Positions 1-6,200 of a stretch of DNA of 6,941 nucleotides are shown in pieces. Each line of letters begins with the position of its first letter. Position 1 is the first letter of the stretch. The notes under the pieces are model-generated. The model had not been told where the DNA came from. It saw only the letters and a program-made list of their open reading frames with translations, and ran no database searches. The DNA is from Lysobacteraceae bacterium (lineage in GTDB: Bacteria; Pseudomonadota; Gammaproteobacteria; Xanthomonadales; Xanthomonadaceae), in NCBI GenBank assembly GCA_003505795.1, contig DNXT01000355.1, positions 1 through 6,941 on the forward strand. The letters run 5' to 3'. The position numbers and the translations under genes were made by a program.

Positions 1-535
<535 letters not shown>

Positions 536-546
536 GAGGAATCTCC
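536..546. promoter_or_regulatory. Interleaved divergent ribosome-binding sites of the ABC gene and tesA
   Basis: GAGGA at 536-540 lies 7 nt before the tesA ATG at 548. On the other strand GGAG (546-543) lies 7 nt before the ATC at 535. If both starts are right, the two coding regions are only 12 bp apart. Each promoter must then lie inside the other gene, and the two 5' leaders would be complementary. The tesA site is clear; the minus-strand site is inferred from spacing. Confidence 0.55.
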
Positions 547-547
547 G

Positions 548-1204
548 ATGCGTGGAAGAGAATTGCGGTCGCGTCACGGCGCATGGTGCGCCTGGTTGCT
601 TGCATGCTGGCTGCTTGCGCCGTGCTTCGCCTATGCCAAAGGTCCGGTCGGCGGCCCGATCCTGGTGGTGGGCGACAGCCTCAGCGCCGCCCACAACATC
701 CCGGTGCAGTCCGGCTGGGTCAATCTGCTCGACCAGCGCCTCAAGCAGCAGATGAAGGCGCCGCCGGCGGTAGTCAATGCCAGCATCAGCGGCGAGACCA
801 CGTCCGGCGCGCTGACCCGGCTGCCGGGGCTGCTGGCCAGGCACAAGCCAGGCCTGGTGCTGATCGAGCTCGGCGGCAACGACGCGCTGCGCGGGCTCAC
901 CCCGGTCCAGCTCAAGGGCAACCTGGCAAAGATGATCCAGCTCAGCCAGAAGGCCGGCGCCGAGGTGGTGCTGCTCGGCATCGACGTGCCGCCGAACTAC
1001 GGCCCGGGCTACCGCGACCGCCTGCGCAAGGCCTATGCCGACCTGGCCGCGCAATACCGGCTGGCGCTGGTGCCGTTCCTGCTGGAGGGCGTGGCGCTGC
1101 AGCCGTCGCTGATGCAGGCCGACGGCCTGCATCCCACCGCCGCGGCCCAGCCCAAGGTGCTCGACACGGTCTGGCCGGCGATCAGGTCCAAGCTAAATGA
1201 CTGA
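548..1204 (+). CDS. tesA: TesA: periplasmic SGNH arylesterase / acyl-CoA thioesterase I / lysophospholipase L1
   Basis: The 218-residue product belongs to the SGNH/GDSL hydrolases and closely resembles E. coli TesA (about 208 residues), which hydrolyses acyl thioesters, aryl esters and lysophospholipids in the periplasm. All four blocks are visible. Block I is GDSLS with nucleophile Ser44. Block II is NASISGETTSG with Gly82. Block III is ELGGNDALRG with Asn111. Block V is DGLHP with catalytic Asp192 and His195. The N-terminus has a basic segment (residues 2-10), a hydrophobic core (12-27) and a likely signal peptidase I site after AYA at residue 30; the Cys residues in the core do not make a good lipobox. 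The start at 548 is chosen over upstream in-frame codons because GAGGA precedes it by 7 nt and because it gives a proper signal peptide. It is divergent from the YbbA-like ATPase as in E. coli, a conserved arrangement of unclear functional meaning. Confidence 0.95.
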   Translation: MRGRELRSRHGAWCAWLLACWLLAPCFAYAKGPVGGPILVVGDSLSAAHNIPVQSGWVNLLDQRLKQQMKAPPAVVNASISGETTSGALTRLPGLLARHKPGLVLIELGGNDALRGLTPVQLKGNLAKMIQLSQKAGAEVVLLGIDVPPNYGPGYRDRLRKAYADLAAQYRLALVPFLLEGVALQPSLMQADGLHPTAAAQPKVLDTVWPAIRSKLND

Positions 1205-1208
1205 TTCA

Positions 1209-1236
1209 TAAGGAGGTCGAAGAATTTCTCCACCTT
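1209..1236 (+). promoter_or_regulatory. Consensus Shine-Dalgarno sequence within an imperfect hairpin in the response-regulator leader
   Basis: Five bases after the tesA stop lies TAAGGAGGT (1209-1217), an almost full complement of the 16S rRNA 3' end, yet no ATG, GTG or TTG follows at normal spacing. AAGG-A-GG (1210-1216) can pair with CC-A-CCTT (1230-1236) around an A·A mismatch, which would partly hide it. Six nt after it is an ATT (1224) in frame with the response regulator and with no stop between. The pattern is seen directly; any function is inference. Confidence 0.4.
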
Positions 1237-1295
1237 CACGCCATTTCGACTCGCGATACGGCATGTTTCACAAAGCTGAAGACCGAGGGAATTCC

Positions 1296-2009
1296 ATGCG
1301 TCAGACCAAGGAGACGTCCGGACTGGTTCTGGTCGTCGAAGACAACCGCAACATCTCAGAAATGATCGGCGAGTATCTGGAGGGCCGCGGCTTCGAGGTC
1401 GATTACGCCGTCGACGGCCTGGATGGCTACCGGCTGGCCGCCGAGAACAGCTACGACGTGGTGGTGCTGGACCTGATGCTGCCGCGCCTGGACGGCATCG
1501 AGGTCTGCCGGCGCCTGCGCAACGACGCGCGCAAGTCGACGCCGGTGCTGATGCTGACCGCGCGCGACACGCTCGACGACAAGCTCACCGGCCTGGGCTT
1601 CGGCGCCGACGACTACCTGACCAAGCCGTTCGCGATCCAGGAACTGGAAGCCCGCCTGCGCGCGCTGATCCGCCGCGAACGCCGCCAGGTCGGCTCGGAG
1701 GTGCTCAAGGTCGCCGACCTGGTGCTGGATCCGGTCAGCATGCGTGCCACCCGTGCCGGAACCGAGCTGCAGCTGTCGCCGATCGGGCTGCGCCTGCTGA
1801 CCATCCTGATGCGCGAATCGCCGCGCGTGGTCACCCGCCAGGAGATCGAGCGCGAGATCTGGGGCAACGGCCTGCCGGACTCGGACACCCTGCGCAGCCA
1901 CCTGTACAACCTGCGCAAGATCATCGACAAGCCGTTCGACCGGCCGCTGCTGCACACCGTGCAGAGTGCCGGCTACCGCATCGCCGACATCGCCCAGCCG
2001 ATGGCGTGA
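1296..2009 (+). CDS. OmpR/PhoB-family response regulator (receiver + winged-helix DNA-binding)
   Basis: The 237-residue cytoplasmic transcription factor is the output half of the two-component system formed with the kinase that follows. The receiver domain covers about residues 9-125: acidic pocket Glu15/Asp16, phospho-acceptor Asp59 in VVVLDLMLP, switch Thr88 in MLTARD and Lys110 in LTKPF. A linker near 126-136 leads to a winged-helix domain at about 137-232, with the typical ELQLSPIGLRLL start, recognition-helix region around SDTLRSHLYNLRKII and C-terminal hairpin TVQSAGYRI. Start choice: GAGGGA at 1285-1290 is 5 nt before the ATG at 1296, and the product then begins just before the first receiver strand. 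An in-frame ATG at 1263 has no good ribosome site, though a consensus one lies further up (1209-1217). The gene follows tesA by 91 bp, so co-transcription is possible. I do not recognise a specific named system; target genes are unknown. Confidence 0.95.
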   Translation: MRQTKETSGLVLVVEDNRNISEMIGEYLEGRGFEVDYAVDGLDGYRLAAENSYDVVVLDLMLPRLDGIEVCRRLRNDARKSTPVLMLTARDTLDDKLTGLGFGADDYLTKPFAIQELEARLRALIRRERRQVGSEVLKVADLVLDPVSMRATRAGTELQLSPIGLRLLTILMRESPRVVTRQEIEREIWGNGLPDSDTLRSHLYNLRKIIDKPFDRPLLHTVQSAGYRIADIAQPMA

Positions 2010-2016
2010 TCTGCAT

Positions 2017-2047
2017 CCGCCTGCCGCCCGCAGAGGGCGGCGGGCGG
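2017..2047 (+). terminator. 13-bp GC hairpin just after the response-regulator stop
   Basis: CCGCCTGCCGCCC (2017-2029) pairs along its whole length with GGGCGGCGGGCGG (2035-2047), with one U·G pair and a 5-nt loop (GCAGA). It begins 8 nt after the stop codon. The following bases, CGTCTTCCC, are not a real U-tract, so it fits an attenuator, a transcript-end stabiliser or a weak intrinsic terminator better than a strong one. It could make regulator levels higher than kinase levels. Confidence 0.5.
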
Positions 2048-2105
2048 CGTCTTCCCGGGCGCGCGGGTGGCGTGCCTGGCCTGAAACCCCGGAGGATCGT
2101 GCGCG

Positions 2106-2131
2106 GGGAGCCATTCCAGGCTCCCTATAGT
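2106..2131 (+). promoter_or_regulatory. Perfect dyad followed by TATAGT ahead of the histidine kinase
   Basis: GGGAGCC (2106-2112) and GGCTCCC (2119-2125) form a perfect inverted repeat around a 6-nt spacer (ATTCCA). TATAGT (2126-2131) follows at once and differs from the -10 consensus at one base. No convincing -35 element lies 16-18 nt upstream; the dyad itself occupies that place. It may be an operator or activator site for a separate kinase promoter, or an RNA hairpin in the leader, since the kinase ATG is 32 nt beyond the right arm. The repeat is certain; its role is not. Confidence 0.4.
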
Positions 2132-2157
2132 TCCGGCGATCTTCCCTGGATGCCGAA

Positions 2158-3429
2158 ATGCCGTACGGGCTTCCCCGAAAAATCCGGATCGCCTTCCTGC
2201 TGCAGGCCGCGCTCGCGAGCCTGGCGGTGGTGCTGGGCGGTTATCTGGTGTCGATGGCGATCAAGCAGAGCCTGATCCGCAACGTGCTGGAGGACGAGGC
2301 CAGCCACTACTGGCAGCTGTACGACGCCTCGCCGGCCCAGCCTCCGCCCAATACGCGCAACCTGCGTGGCTACCTGGTGCAGACCGGCCGTTCCAACCTG
2401 GTGCTGCCCCGCCACATGCGCGAGCTGGCGCCGGGATTCCACGAGCTGGCCAGCGACAACGAGCTCGTGCTGGTCGACCAGAAGCCGGAAGGGCGGCTGT
2501 ACCTGGTGTTCCTGCGCTCGCAGGCCGAGCGGCTGGCGTTCTGGTTCGGGATCGTGCCGGTGCTGCTGGTGCTGCTGGCGGTATACGCGTTGTCCTGGCT
2601 CACCTACCGCATGTCCAAGCGGCTGGTCTCGCCGATCAACTGGCTGGCCCGGCGCATCGCCACCTGGGACCCGCGCCATCCGGAGGCCGACGACCTGGCG
2701 CCGGAGCGGCTCCCGGCCGATCTGCAGGGCGAGACCCGGCAGCTGGCCGCCGCGCTGCATTCGCTGGCGGTCCGGGTCGGCGACCACATCGCGCGCGAGC
2801 GCAACTTCACCCGCGATGCCAGCCACGAGCTGCGCACCCCGCTGACCGTGATCCGCGTCGCCAGCGACATGGCGATCGCCGATCCGGAACTGCCGCCGCG
2901 GATGGAGCGTAGCCTCCGGCGCATCCAGCGCGCCGGGCGCGACATGGAGGCGGTGATCGACGCGTTCCTGATCCTGGCCCGCGAGGCCGAGGTCGCGCCG
3001 CAGAGCGAGACGTTCGATGCCGCCGAACTGGCGGCCGAAGAGGTCGAGAGCGCGCGCGAACTGCTCGGCGACAAGCCGGTCACGGTGGACCTGGCCAGCA
3101 GCGCGCACCTGCAGCTGCATGCGCCGCCGCGGGTGCTGCGGGTGGTGCTGAGCAACCTGCTGCGCAACGCCTGCGCCTATACCGACAGCGGCAGCGTCAG
3201 CGTCGAGGTGGGCAGCGACCGCATCGTCGTCCGCGATACCGGGATCGGCATGGACGAGCAGGCGCGCGCGCGCGCGTTCGAGCCGTTCTTCCGCGCCGAG
3301 CCCAGCCGGCCGCAGGGGACCGGGCTGGGCCTGTCGATCGTGCGCCGGCTGTGCGACCGCTTCGGCTGGCGGATCGAGCTGGAGAGCACGCCGGGCGTCG
3401 GCACGTCGGTGGCGATCATCTTCGCCTGA
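2158..3429 (+). CDS. Membrane sensor histidine kinase, partner of the upstream response regulator
   Basis: The 423-residue inner-membrane kinase should sense an envelope signal and phosphorylate the upstream regulator at its Asp59. Order of parts: membrane segment 1 (about 11-33), periplasmic sensor of only about 90 residues (36-125), membrane segment 2 (about 127-148), a HAMP-like linker (150-212), dimerisation/phospho-acceptor helix with H-box FTRDASHELRTPL (His223), then the ATP-binding domain with N-box NLLRNA (Asn333/Asn337), G1 DTGIG (360-364), F-box FEPFF (374-378) and G2 GTGLG (387-391). All catalytic motifs are intact. The sensor includes a pattern around LPRHMRELAPGFHEL that I recall from short sensors of other proteobacterial kinases, with no known ligand. 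The start at 2158 is preceded by only a weak GGA (2148-2150), which suggests modest translation. The gene is separated from the regulator by 148 bp with two inverted repeats and may have its own promoter. Confidence 0.94.
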   Translation: MPYGLPRKIRIAFLLQAALASLAVVLGGYLVSMAIKQSLIRNVLEDEASHYWQLYDASPAQPPPNTRNLRGYLVQTGRSNLVLPRHMRELAPGFHELASDNELVLVDQKPEGRLYLVFLRSQAERLAFWFGIVPVLLVLLAVYALSWLTYRMSKRLVSPINWLARRIATWDPRHPEADDLAPERLPADLQGETRQLAAALHSLAVRVGDHIARERNFTRDASHELRTPLTVIRVASDMAIADPELPPRMERSLRRIQRAGRDMEAVIDAFLILAREAEVAPQSETFDAAELAAEEVESARELLGDKPVTVDLASSAHLQLHAPPRVLRVVLSNLLRNACAYTDSGSVSVEVGSDRIVVRDTGIGMDEQARARAFEPFFRAEPSRPQGTGLGLSIVRRLCDRFGWRIELESTPGVGTSVAIIFA

Positions 3430-3430
3430 A

Positions 3431-3443
3431 CGCGCCGGGCGCG
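3431..3443. terminator. Short hairpin between convergent kinase and hydrolase genes
   Basis: CGCGC (3431-3435) pairs with GCGCG (3439-3443) around a 3-nt loop, filling most of the 19-bp gap between the kinase stop and the stop of the opposing hydrolase gene. It is symmetric, so it could act on both transcripts. The stem is short and has no U-tract on either side, so this is a weak call. Confidence 0.2.
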
Positions 3444-3448
3444 AACGC

Positions 3449-4141
3449 CTACTCGCGCGCCAGCTCCGGCGCCACGATGTCGCGCCACAGCGCATAGCCG
3501 GCCGGCGTCATGTGCAGCTGGTCCTCGCCGAACAGCTCCGGCCGCGGCTTGCCGGAGGCATCCAGCATCGGCGTGTACACGTCGATGTAGTCGACCCGCG
3601 CCAGGCGCGAGGCGGCGTGCCGGATCAGCTGGTTGGCCTCGACCACCTTGGGGATCAGCTGCGCGCGCGAGGGACTGGGCTTGATCGACAGGTAGGCGAT
3701 GCGGGTCTGCGGCAGGTCGCGGCGCACGCGCGCGACGAAGGCCAGGAAGTCGTCGCGCACCTGCGCCGGCGTGCGTCCGCTGTTGAGGTCGTTGTCGCCG
3801 GCGTACATCACCACCAGCCGCGGCGCGTACGGCACCACGATGCGGTCGGCGTACCAGGTGCTGTCGCGGATCTCCGAGCCGCCGAAGCCGCGGTTGACCA
3901 GCGGCTGGCCGGGGAAGTCGCTGGCGAGCGTCTCCCAGAGCCGGATCGAGGAGCTGCCGACGAACACGATGCCGTTGCGCGGGGGCGGATTGGCGGCGTC
4001 CTCGGCGGCGAACCTGCGCATGTCCTCTTCCCAGGCGGGACTGGACACCTGCGCGGGAACCTGCGGCTCGGTGGCCGCGTGCGCATGCGCGCACAGCAGG
4101 GCCAGGGCGACCAGGGCGGGACGGAAAATCGATGGGTTCAC
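3449..4141 (-). CDS. Secreted SGNH/GDSL-family hydrolase, GDSL-like family 2
   Basis: The 230-residue product is a predicted exported esterase or acylhydrolase with an SGNH fold. Block I reads FVGSSSIRLW, with Ser64 at the nucleophile place and Ser63 where classical members have Asp. Block II is NRGFGGSEI with Gly87/Gly88. Block III is YAGDNDL with Asn117. Block V is DQLHMTPAGY with Asp207 and His210, so the catalytic set is complete. Start choice: a GTG at 4141 is preceded by AGGA with a 6-nt spacer and gives a compact signal peptide (hydrophobic core about 9-17, likely cleavage after AHA at residue 22). The in-frame ATG at 4174 has no ribosome site and would lengthen the signal peptide by 11 residues. 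It is unlike TesA in length between motifs and in block I, so it is not a recent duplicate. The natural substrate (lipid, acetylated glycan or other ester) cannot be told from sequence. It is convergent with the kinase and divergent from dgkA. Confidence 0.9.
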   Translation of the reverse strand: MNPSIFRPALVALALLCAHAHAATEPQVPAQVSSPAWEEDMRRFAAEDAANPPPRNGIVFVGSSSIRLWETLASDFPGQPLVNRGFGGSEIRDSTWYADRIVVPYAPRLVVMYAGDNDLNSGRTPAQVRDDFLAFVARVRRDLPQTRIAYLSIKPSPSRAQLIPKVVEANQLIRHAASRLARVDYIDVYTPMLDASGKPRPELFGEDQLHMTPAGYALWRDIVAPELARE

Positions 4142-4320
4142 GGGAAATCCTGTAGCGGTCGAACGAGGCTTCATGGTGCGCCCGCGCGGACGGAGCGGCA
4201 AATCGCCGGCGCCGGATATGGCAAAATCACCTATTGTCCTTCCGTTCACGCCGTCCGATGCCAGCATTCGCCCGCATGTCCCCGCCGCATTCCCGCGCCA
4301 TGCGCGGGGATTGAGACGCC
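4142..4320. promoter_or_regulatory. Divergent control region between the SGNH hydrolase gene and dgkA
   Basis: This 179-bp gap must carry promoters for both flanking genes. Its AT-richest part is about 4216-4237, with TATTGT at 4232-4237 as a possible plus-strand -10 element (four of six consensus bases) and no good -35 partner. CCGGCGCCGG at 4206-4215 is a perfect 10-bp palindrome beside it. No convincing minus-strand promoter could be picked by eye. A short in-frame reading from an ATG at 4218 runs through this region but has no ribosome site. Confidence 0.35.
4290..4310 (+). promoter_or_regulatory. Hairpin covering the dgkA ribosome-binding site
   Basis: CCCGCGC (4292-4298) pairs perfectly with GCGCGGG (4302-4308) around a 3-nt loop (CAT), extended by a U·G and a U-A pair (4291/4309, 4290/4310). 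The right arm contains GGGGA (4306-4310), the best Shine-Dalgarno candidate for the ATG at 4321, 10 nt away. Folding would therefore compete with ribosome binding. A fallback site, GAG at 4313-4315, is outside the stem. Confidence 0.4.
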
Positions 4321-4701
4321 ATGGCCGATCAGGAAGGAAACCTCCCGCGCGGGCCGCGGCGCATCTTCCAGGCGGCGGTATGGTCGTACCAGGGCTTGCG
4401 CGCGGCATGGCGGCACGAGTCTTCCTTCAGGCTCGAGGTGTGGCTGTTCGTGGTGCTCGCCCCGCTCGGGCTGTGGCTGGGGCACGGTGCGCTCGAACGC
4501 GCGCTGCTGGTCGGCTCGCTGCTGCTGGTGATGGCGATGGAGCTGTTGAACTCGGCGATCGAGGCGGTGATCGAACGCTACGGCCCTGAGCACCACGAAC
4601 TGGCCGGGCGCGCCAAGGACATGGGTTCGGCGGCGGTGTTCGTGCTGATGATGAACGTGCTGCTGTGCTGGGGCCTGGTCCTCGGCGAACGCTTCCTGTA
4701 A
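4321..4701 (+). CDS. dgkA: Diacylglycerol kinase DgkA
   Basis: The 126-residue integral membrane kinase phosphorylates diacylglycerol with ATP to phosphatidic acid, recycling lipid left by transfer of phospholipid headgroups to periplasmic glucans. The family is trimeric with three membrane helices per chain. Visible here are helices at roughly 40-55, 58-72 and 104-122 and the family signature MELLNSAIEAV followed by HELAGRAKDMGSAAV, nearly identical to E. coli. Aligned by eye, the key E. coli residues Glu28, Glu69, Asn72, Glu76, Lys94 and Asp95 correspond to Glu33, Glu74, Asn77, Glu81, Lys99 and Asp100, all conserved. E. coli Asp80 is replaced by Glu85. The length matches the family (about 120 residues). 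The ATG at 4321 gives the usual short cytoplasmic N-terminus. The TerC-family gene follows by 42 bp on the same strand, so an operon is likely. A hairpin over the ribosome site may limit translation. Confidence 0.96.
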   Translation: MADQEGNLPRGPRRIFQAAVWSYQGLRAAWRHESSFRLEVWLFVVLAPLGLWLGHGALERALLVGSLLLVMAMELLNSAIEAVIERYGPEHHELAGRAKDMGSAAVFVLMMNVLLCWGLVLGERFL

Positions 4702-4743
4702 GCGCTGCTTTCCCTACCTGTTCCTTTCCAAGGCCTTCCCCCC

Positions 4744-5490
4744 ATGCTTGAACTGCTGACCGATCCCAACGCCTGGCTCACGCTGTTTACCCTGAGCGCG
4801 CTCGAAATCGTGCTGGGCATCGACAACCTGGTGTTCATCTCGATCGCGGTGAGCAAGCTGCCCGAGGCACGGCGCCCGTTCGCGCGGCGGCTCGGCATCG
4901 CCGTGGCCTGCATCACCCGCATCGCGCTGCTGGTGTCGCTGGCGTACCTGGCGCACATGGAAGCCGACCTCTTCAGCGTCGCCGGCATGGGCATCTCGAT
5001 CCGCGACCTGGTGCTGATCATCGGCGGCGTGTTCCTGCTGGTGAAGGGGCTGATGGAGATCCGCGAGATGATCACCGGCGGCGAGGACCACGATCCCACC
5101 ACCGGCAAGGCCACCGGCGTGTTCGGGCTGGTGATCCTGCAGATCGCGGTGATCGACATCGTGTTCTCGCTGGATTCGGTGATCACCGCGGTCGGCATCG
5201 CCGACCACATCCCGGTGATGGTCGGTGCGATCCTGCTGTCGGTGCTGGTGATGCTGCTGGCGGCCAATCCGCTGGGCCGCTTCATCGACGCCAACCCGAC
5301 CGTGAAGATGCTGGCGCTGGCCTTCATCCTGATGATCGGCGTAGTGCTGGTGCTGGACGGCTTCGAGGTGCACGTGCCCAAGCCCTACATCTACTCGGCG
5401 ATGGGCTTCTCGGTGCTGGTGGAATGGCTCAACCTGCTGATGCGCCGCCGCGCCGCCGAGCACGAGGTGCCGGGCGCCGGCAGGTGGTGA
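4744..5490 (+). CDS. TerC-family integral membrane protein
   Basis: The 248-residue protein is a TerC-family inner-membrane protein, similar in length to E. coli YgdQ. Family members have been linked to manganese export and to supplying metal to secreted enzymes; the founding name comes from tellurite resistance. About seven hydrophobic segments are visible (roughly 10-34, 50-70, 86-103, 124-152, 157-174, 188-205, 214-233). Two family motifs with charged residues inside membrane segments are intact: ALEIVLGIDNLVF (Glu21, Asp27, Asn28) and IDIVFSLDSVITAVG (Asp138, Asp144). No CBS or transporter-associated domain is attached, so it is the short form. The start ATG has AAGG 10 nt upstream inside a pyrimidine-rich leader. 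It lies 42 bp after dgkA and 78 bp before lemA. The leader after dgkA is too short for the manganese riboswitch found before some relatives. Which metal it handles, if any, is not shown by the sequence. Confidence 0.93.
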   Translation: MLELLTDPNAWLTLFTLSALEIVLGIDNLVFISIAVSKLPEARRPFARRLGIAVACITRIALLVSLAYLAHMEADLFSVAGMGISIRDLVLIIGGVFLLVKGLMEIREMITGGEDHDPTTGKATGVFGLVILQIAVIDIVFSLDSVITAVGIADHIPVMVGAILLSVLVMLLAANPLGRFIDANPTVKMLALAFILMIGVVLVLDGFEVHVPKPYIYSAMGFSVLVEWLNLLMRRRAAEHEVPGAGRW

Positions 5491-5492
5491 TG

Positions 5493-5525
5493 CCGGCGCG
5501 GCCCGCCACACCGGGCCAACGCCGG
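5493..5525 (+). terminator. Composite hairpin just after the TerC-family gene
   Basis: An outer stem CCGGCG/CGCCGG (5493-5498 with 5520-5525) and an inner stem GGCCCG/CGGGCC (5500-5505 with 5512-5517) are joined by a small 1-by-2 internal loop and capped by 6 nt. It starts 2 nt after the stop codon. No U-tract follows, so it may end transcription only partly or protect the upstream message. It separates the dgkA-TerC unit from the lemA unit. Confidence 0.45.
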
Positions 5526-5568
5526 ACGTGGCATGCTTGGGACCCCGTGAACGTCCTGGAGTCCCGTC

Positions 5569-6192
5569 ATGCGCCTGTTGCTCCGCTCGCTGTTGCTGTT
5601 GCTGGTTGCGGCGTCCCTGTCCGGTTGCGGCTACAACGCGATCCAGCAGAAGGATGAGGCGGTCAAGGCGGGATGGTCGGAGGTACTCAACCAGTACCAG
5701 CGCCGTTCCGACCTGATCCCCAACCTGGTCAAGACCGTGCAGGGCTACGCCCAGCAGGAGCGCCAGGTGCTGACCGAAGTGACCAACGCGCGCGCGCGCG
5801 TCGGCCAGATCCAGGTCAACGCCGAGGACGCCGATTCGCTCAAGCAGTTCCAGCAGGCGCAAGGCGAGCTGGGCAGCGCGCTGCAGCGGCTGCTGGTGGT
5901 CAGCGAGAACTATCCGCAGCTCAAGTCCGACCAGTCCTTCCGCGACCTGCAGGCGCAGCTGGAAGGCACCGAGAACCGCATCACCGTGGCCCGCGGCCGC
6001 TACATCCAGGCGGTGCAGGACTACAACACCTATATCCGCTCGTTCCCGCAGGTGATCACCGCCAAGGTGGTCGGCGCCAAGGAGAAGCCGAACTTCAGCG
6101 TCGCCAACGAGGCCGAGATCTCGCGTGCGCCGGCGGTGGACTTCGGCACCTCGCCGCCGGCGCCGCAGCAGGCGCCCGCCCCGGGCAATTGA
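5569..6192 (+). CDS. lemA: LemA family lipoprotein
   Basis: The 207-residue protein has the LemA architecture: one N-terminal hydrophobic segment, then a mostly helical domain. Motifs typical of the family are YNAIQQKDEAVKAGWSEV (about 22-39), QRRSDLIPNLVKTVQGYA (about 44-61), LQAQLEGTENRI (about 127-138) and a tyrosine-rich end of the domain, YIQAVQDYNTYIRSFP (about 145-160). The N-terminus has a lipobox LSGC with Cys20 as the likely lipidated residue; Gly at +2 does not signal inner-membrane retention by the E. coli Asp rule, so outer-membrane placement is possible. The tail from about residue 188 is rich in Pro, Ala and Gln and probably disordered. GGAG at 5558-5561 is 7 nt before the ATG. 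The TPM-domain gene follows by 8 bp, so the two are almost surely one operon. LemA's biochemical function is not established. Confidence 0.95.
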   Translation: MRLLLRSLLLLLVAASLSGCGYNAIQQKDEAVKAGWSEVLNQYQRRSDLIPNLVKTVQGYAQQERQVLTEVTNARARVGQIQVNAEDADSLKQFQQAQGELGSALQRLLVVSENYPQLKSDQSFRDLQAQLEGTENRITVARGRYIQAVQDYNTYIRSFPQVITAKVVGAKEKPNFSVANEAEISRAPAVDFGTSPPAPQQAPAPGN

Positions 6193-6200
6193 GCATTCCC

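Noticed and set aside
598..611. Lipobox-like Leu-Leu-Ala-Cys in the TesA signal peptide
   Set aside because: The Cys sits in the middle of the hydrophobic core with a further hydrophobic run after it; a signal peptidase I site (AYA) at residue 30 fits better and matches periplasmic TesA.
1356..2114. 252-codon minus-strand open frame opposite the response regulator
   Set aside because: Low-complexity antisense translation; the plus strand is a complete OmpR-family regulator.
2125..3495. 456-codon open frame on the minus strand opposite the histidine kinase
   Set aside because: Its translation is an Arg/Gln/His-rich antisense composition typical of GC-rich genes, with no recognisable motif, while the plus strand carries every kinase motif.
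4142..4408. N-terminal extension of the second SGNH hydrolase up to an ATG at 4408
   Set aside because: It would run through the divergent control region and into dgkA, and would bury the signal peptide about 90 residues in; GTG 4141 has a good ribosome site and gives a normal exported precursor.
4218..4589. Small reading frame from ATG 4218 through the dgkA leader
   Set aside because: No ribosome site, no motif, and most of it lies out of frame inside dgkA.
4702..4743. Possible manganese (yybP-ykoY) riboswitch ahead of the TerC-family gene
   Set aside because: Only 42 pyrimidine-rich bases separate it from dgkA, too short for the riboswitch, and no such fold is visible.
4714..5862. 382-codon minus-strand open frame opposite the TerC-family and lemA genes
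   Set aside because: It spans two real genes and the gap between them, is extremely rich in Gln and His, and shows no domain; it is an antisense by-product of codon bias.
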